Shown: in pieces, positions 60,300 to 64,000 of the stretch
Position numbering within the stretch: the first letter of the stretch is position 1
How the letters are laid out: the number at the start of each line of letters is the position of its first letter
Source of the DNA: Chrysophaeum taylorii
Taxonomy: Eukaryota > Sar > Pelagophyceae > Pelagomonadales > Pelagomonadaceae
NCBI GenBank assembly: GCA_029834535.1
Contig: JAQMWT010000314.1
Span: forward strand, 806,001-870,000
Direction of reading: 5' to 3'
Length of the DNA: 64,000 nucleotides
The notes under the pieces: generated by a model
Seen by the model: only the letters and a program-made list of their open reading frames with translations
What the model was told of the DNA's origin: nothing
Database searches by the model: none
Translations under genes and position numbers: made by a program

Positions 60300-61049
60300 A
60301 TGGAGACTGCGATTGACTACACCGCATGGCGCGAACTGTATCGTTCGCTGGGCAAGCCCTGGCCGGGCGAAGAAGCGGCAGATTCGCCGCCAGAGAACGA
60401 GTGTAACGATGTTGTAGAGCCCGATGAGGAAGAAGCCCCAGCTGAAGAGGCGCCCTCGAGACCACTCGACGACGACGACGAAAATGAGGAAAACGAGGAA
60501 AACGAGAAAAGCGACGGTGTGTGGATTGCCACGGGTCAGGTTGATGTGCCCGAGGGGAAGGCCTCTTCTTCTTCTTCTTCTTCTTCTTCTTCTTCTTTTT
60601 CTGTGTTGGAGGGAAATGATGAGATCCTAGTACGCATGAGGACGCGGTGGACATCGGAGGGATCCGAGCCACAACAACCCTTGTCCTCGAGTCCTGCCCC
60701 GGCGCCAGTTGTAACCACTGGTGCAACAACCGCGAGACCAGCAGCTCGTAGTTCGCCCGCTGTCGGTCTGACGCGCTTCGGCAGAGGCGGTACGCTTTCC
60801 ACGTCCCGCTGGACGAATTGCAGCCGGCCCAAAGCTGGCGCGACGATGGGTGCCATGGCGGCGGCGTCGCGGGCACGAGTGGCCCTCAAGCGACGACAAC
60901 AAGCGGTGGCGGTTAAAAAAAAAGCCTCCGTGATACACAATACCGTACCGGCCGTCGATGACGCAAAAAAGCCGACAGCAATGGACTTGCTTCTCAACTC
61001 GGCGGCCACGCCGCCGGTGCCCAAGAAGAAAAAGCCCCGGACATCATGA
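60300..61049 (+). CDS. low-complexity acidic/basic protein, unrecognised
   Basis: 249 aa, ATG start, 108 bp after Copia element 2. The first 70 residues are highly acidic (DEEEAPAEEAP, DDDDENEENEENEK). A Ser run encoded by TTC/TCT triplets (60564-60600) follows. The second half is basic and ends in the nuclear-signal-like VPKKKKPRTS. One short conserved-looking piece, VGLTRFGRGGTLSTSRW, may be a linear motif. No folded domain is recognised. Likely nuclear; function unknown. Confidence 0.5.
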   Translation: METAIDYTAWRELYRSLGKPWPGEEAADSPPENECNDVVEPDEEEAPAEEAPSRPLDDDDENEENEENEKSDGVWIATGQVDVPEGKASSSSSSSSSSSFSVLEGNDEILVRMRTRWTSEGSEPQQPLSSSPAPAPVVTTGATTARPAARSSPAVGLTRFGRGGTLSTSRWTNCSRPKAGATMGAMAAASRARVALKRRQQAVAVKKKASVIHNTVPAVDDAKKPTAMDLLLNSAATPPVPKKKKPRTS

Positions 61050-61186
61050 TCAAGTTCCGTTCCGTTCCGGAACATATGGGAACGAAGAAGTTTCTACAAC
61101 GAAGCAACGATTCTTTTTTTTTTTTCTTTTTCGAGAATAAAAAATCCAACGACGACGAAAACGATTTAGAGACCCAAACAAAAACA

Positions 61187-61948
61187 ATGGACGAGGATCC
61201 AGACATGATTGCGGAGCGGCTGGGCGAGTCTTACGAGCTCGAAGAGGAGACCGGGGGCGAAGTGGCGTTAAACGTCGTGAATTCGAGCCATCGCCCAAAC
61301 GCGGCGACGGTAAGGCTCGCTTCGAGTGTCGGTTTGAAGAAGTTAAAGGAATTCACAGCGCGATTCTACGAGCTGGCCTTCGAGGATCCGCAAATCGACG
61401 CGTTTATCCGCGAACACGGCGATCACCACAGCGAACGGTTCGCGTTGTGGATCGCCGAAAAGTTCGGCCTAGGGAAGCCGTGGACGGAGGAAAGGAAGTC
61501 GAGGGTGTCTCCGGCATTCGAGTCGCGCGGCTACGTTGTTGACGGAGCCTTTGACCGGAGCTCGGCGCATTTCGCTGCGTGGCACTCGCCCAAGCGTTCG
61601 AAGGAGCGGTGGGGCGACCACTTCAAGCTCGACGACTGCCGGGTTTGGATGCGACTCCACTTCAAAGCAGCTCGCGACGTCGGCATTATCGACGACGAGT
61701 TCGGACGCTACTACGTCAAATTTATCGCACACTTCGTCAGCGTCTACGAGCGAACGGCCCCGCAGTTCGCGCGCGAGTCCGCTCGCTGGTCCGAAGATCC
61801 TTCCAACTTCCAGCGCTACTTGGACGACGGCCGCACCATGCGCGATCTCAAGGGCCTTACCCTCCCCCAGGCCCTCGCCCAGCTCCCGGACCACGAGCGC
61901 GGCTACACGGGTTCCACTGCCCCACTCAAGCTCTGGCCCTACGCTTAG
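61187..61948 (+). CDS. truncated-globin-like protein
   Basis: 253 aa from the ATG at 61187, which has the favourable context ACAATGG; upstream codons are open only through an A/T-rich leader. A globin-type helix B block, LKEFTARFYELAFEDPQIDAFI, starts near residue 54. HHSERFALWIAEKFG fits helix E. AWHSPKRSKERWGDHFKLDDCRVWMRLHF (after residue 130) has the HxxFxL-type proximal-His and Trp pattern of truncated (2-on-2) globins. The helix region between E and F carries an extra loop. Such globins bind O2 or NO in the cytosol; haem binding is inferred. The C-terminus extends about 60 residues past the fold with conserved-looking LTLPQALAQLPDHERGYTG. Confidence 0.65.
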   Translation: MDEDPDMIAERLGESYELEEETGGEVALNVVNSSHRPNAATVRLASSVGLKKLKEFTARFYELAFEDPQIDAFIREHGDHHSERFALWIAEKFGLGKPWTEERKSRVSPAFESRGYVVDGAFDRSSAHFAAWHSPKRSKERWGDHFKLDDCRVWMRLHFKAARDVGIIDDEFGRYYVKFIAHFVSVYERTAPQFARESARWSEDPSNFQRYLDDGRTMRDLKGLTLPQALAQLPDHERGYTGSTAPLKLWPYA

Positions 61949-63193
61949 GTGGGCCGGGCTTAAAAAATCATGCATCTCCACCCTTCGTTGTGAGGAGAAG
62001 TAACAAGCTCAAGTCCATTTATTTCGTGGGAAGCCCCCCGATAGGTCCAACTCGACGACGCAAGGATCATAAACTCGGCGTGGTTATGGGCCCGTCTACT
62101 CGGCAGTGGCTCAAGTCCTAGCGACGCGTGCTCTTATAACCAGCGGCCCGAACTCGGTCGCTTTGTTGTCTGTCTCAAGCAACCGCAGCGGCGAGAACCA
62201 GGTTTTAGCTTTCATAGTTTGACGCCATGGGCCATGGCATGGCAGCGCCAAGTCCTGACCAAGTGGCGTGGTTTTTCTACCTCTCGTGCCCTGATTGGTC
62301 CATTGAAAGACTCTGACATCAGCAACCACCAATTGAATGACTCGCTGAGTTCTCTGGGGGTTTCGGTCGTTTGAGTTGAAGTTAGCGTCCGTTGGTCTTC
62401 TTGGAAGTTATCGACTACCTGGGAAACCGATCGTGGGAGTCAACCGATTCGTCGAGGGACTACCGTGGGTTGCGAGGACGTTTTCGCTGCGATGGTGCGC
62501 TGTGCGGTCCGGATATCTCGCGACCGAGAGTCCCGAGATCAATCGCCTCTCGAGATTAGTCCTTCGCATCGCGACAGATAGGATGCGGCATCCAAGCCCT
62601 GAGCGCGATCGGGATCTTCGTGGTGGTGATGATGTCAGTTTCGAGGTACGACGAGCTCGCGGACGAGAGCTTCTCGACAGGGTGCTGACGCTGCTGCTTA
62701 TTATTGGCGCAGTCTCCCTCAAGCCAGGCAGGCGCGCGCGCGGTCGAGAGCCGGAACGCGTCGTGCGGGTGGCGGTACTTGCAGTTTTTTTGCGCATGGT
62801 ATATGTGCGTGTGCGTCTTCCAAAGAGGTTTATTTATTTATTTATTTATTTATTTATTTTGGCGGATAATATCCTTTTTGTTCAAACGACGAATATTATG
62901 TCTCTCAGAAAGACCCCGACTTGATCGAAATGGTGATCGAAGGCATCTCGGCGCCAATCTGCCTCATCCTCACCATCGCCGAGCACGCCAGGATGCTCGT
63001 CCTCCTCCTCCTCCTCCTCGCTGTCCTCCCCGACGACGACGACGGCGGTACACCGCGCACCCACCTTTCTCTTCCGCCACCGTCGTGATCGAGGACCTAT
63101 GATGATATTTAAATGCTGCTGCTGCTGCTGCTTAGAGAAGAGGAAGAACAATCTCGGAGGGGGACTAGTTGAATGAATTCTCCTCCTTGGATC
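61949..63193. other. intergenic with microsatellites, no gene
   Basis: A (TTTA)n run lies at about 62828-62860, a (TCC)n run near 62999-63022 and a (CTG)n run at about 63113-63132. Open frames on both strands (for example a non-ATG frame at 62376-62924) lack motifs. Confidence 0.55.
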
Positions 63194-64000
63194 TTAGGCC
63201 GCGTCTACGTTTGTGAGGATGTTGGTCTTGAGGGCGGCCTGGAGGTCGGCGACGGCCTGGGGGGCGTGAGGGATGAAGAGGGTGTTCGAGTTGGTGGCGC
63301 CGACTTCCTTGAGCATGTCGAAGTACTGCGTGACGAGGAGGAGGTCCATGACGTCCTTAGGGGTAGTGCCGCGAATCTCGCCAGAAAATTCGAGTATAGA
63401 GTCGCGAAGGCCGCCAACGATGGCCTGGCGTTGGCGCGCGACCCCGACCCCCGACAAGTACTTGCTCTCCGCGTCGGCCTCGGCCGCCTTGACCTGGACG
63501 ATTTTGTCGGCCTCGGCCTTTTCCTTGGAGGCCTCCCGGAGGCGACGACTCGCATTGATTTCGTTCATGCTCATCTTCACCCGCTGATCCGGCGAGATGT
63601 CGGTGACGAGGGCTTTGCAAATGTGGTACCCGTAGGTCGACATGGTCTCGTCGAGGTGAGTCTTGACGGCCGTCGCGAGGTCCTCCTTAGAACTGAAGGA
63701 CTCGTCGAGGTCCATTCTAGGCAACGTCGACCTCACGACGTCGAAGACGTACGCCTGAATCTGGAGTTCGGGGTTCGCGAGCCGGTAGTACGCGTCGTAC
63801 GCCGCCTTGGCGATCGCCTCGTACTGGACAGATATCACCACGTTCACGAACACGTTGTCCTTTGTCTTCGTTTCGCAGTTTACGTCCAGTTGCTGCACGC
63901 GGAGCGAAACTTTACCAACCAGGGTCTCGCACGGCCACGCGACGCAGTGGAACCCGGGACCCGTCAGCCGCGAGAACTTCCCGCACCGTTCCATCACCCC
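63194..64000 (-). CDS. HIR-type SPFH (prohibitin/stomatin) protein, partial
   Basis: At least 268 codons are visible; the frame stays open to the window edge, so the start lies beyond it (about 20 residues missing by comparison with plant HIR proteins). Hypersensitive-induced-reaction proteins form membrane-associated rings in lipid rafts. Diagnostic blocks are LRVQQLDVNCETKTKDNVFV, AYVFDVVRSTLPRMDLDE, TDISPDQRVKMSMNEINA, a charged coiled-coil REASKEKAEADKIVQVKAAEADAESKYLSG, VARQRQAIVGGLRDSI, TPKDVMDLLLVTQYFDMLKEVGA and FIPHAPQAV near the end. The match to the family is close throughout. In plants these act in defence; the algal role is unknown. Confidence 0.93.
   Translation of the reverse strand, partial: GVMERCGKFSRLTGPGFHCVAWPCETLVGKVSLRVQQLDVNCETKTKDNVFVNVVISVQYEAIAKAAYDAYYRLANPELQIQAYVFDVVRSTLPRMDLDESFSSKEDLATAVKTHLDETMSTYGYHICKALVTDISPDQRVKMSMNEINASRRLREASKEKAEADKIVQVKAAEADAESKYLSGVGVARQRQAIVGGLRDSILEFSGEIRGTTPKDVMDLLLVTQYFDMLKEVGATNSNTLFIPHAPQAVADLQAALKTNILTNVDAA

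Noticed and set aside
62376-62924. 182-codon plus-strand frame
   Set aside because: Opens at TTG, has no family motif and runs into a TTTA microsatellite.

Overview
The window looks like nuclear DNA of a secondary-plastid alga, most likely a heterokont (stramenopile, pelagophyte- or diatom-like). Host genes are GC-rich, long, uninterrupted and tightly packed. A plastid fibrillin-type protein starts with a hydrophobic signal peptide followed by an SA-F cleavage-type motif, as expected for import into a red-derived secondary plastid. A phosphoglycerate kinase carries a mitochondrial-type leader, which fits the heterokont habit of running lower glycolysis in mitochondria. Both LTR elements are Ty1/copia, and one is primed from the anticodon arm of initiator tRNA-Met. 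The genus cannot be fixed from this sequence. No rRNA, tRNA or CRISPR feature was found.

Layout. Positions 1-1750 hold an unidentified 382-aa frame in AT-richer DNA. 1759-16755 is a 15-kb decayed Copia element (minus strand) with matching 403-bp LTRs, a 5-bp target duplication, a half-tRNA primer site and a large extra coding region after pol; a 2.88-kb hAT DNA transposon with perfect 18-bp ends and an 8-bp target duplication is nested inside it. 17857-37867 is a host gene island: Mrs2 Mg2+ channel, secreted beta-domain protein, plastid fibrillin, PPPDE isopeptidase, MAP2K-like kinase with a DYG motif, PH-FYVE protein, small basic protein, snurportin-1, tyrosinase-like membrane protein, coiled-coil protein, a broken or spliced membrane-protein locus, PGK, a four-TM EF-hand protein and a sugar transporter. 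38000-42262 is a transposon cluster: a Helitron helicase remnant, a GTGAACTTACTGG repeat field and a second hAT copy. 42285-46377 holds a divergent pair of coiled-coil genes, one with an 18-unit 14-residue repeat. 46378-52400 is gene-poor and contains a 5'-truncated LINE. 52590-54497 encodes an unusual fusion of an MFS transporter to a four-histidine cytochrome b561. 54561-60191 is a second, much better preserved Copia element with very short LTRs, one of them split by a SINE-like insertion. The right end carries an acidic/basic low-complexity protein, a truncated-globin-like protein and a partial HIR/SPFH protein.

The host genes are not an operon but show strong compaction: divergent pairs with 29-101 bp between start codons and one tail-to-tail pair with stops 6 bp apart. 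Several gene ends carry triplet microsatellites, some read into protein as Ser, Gln, Glu, Asn or Ala runs. Non-ATG frame openings were discarded in favour of the first in-frame ATG. All functional calls are from reading motifs; no database search was run.
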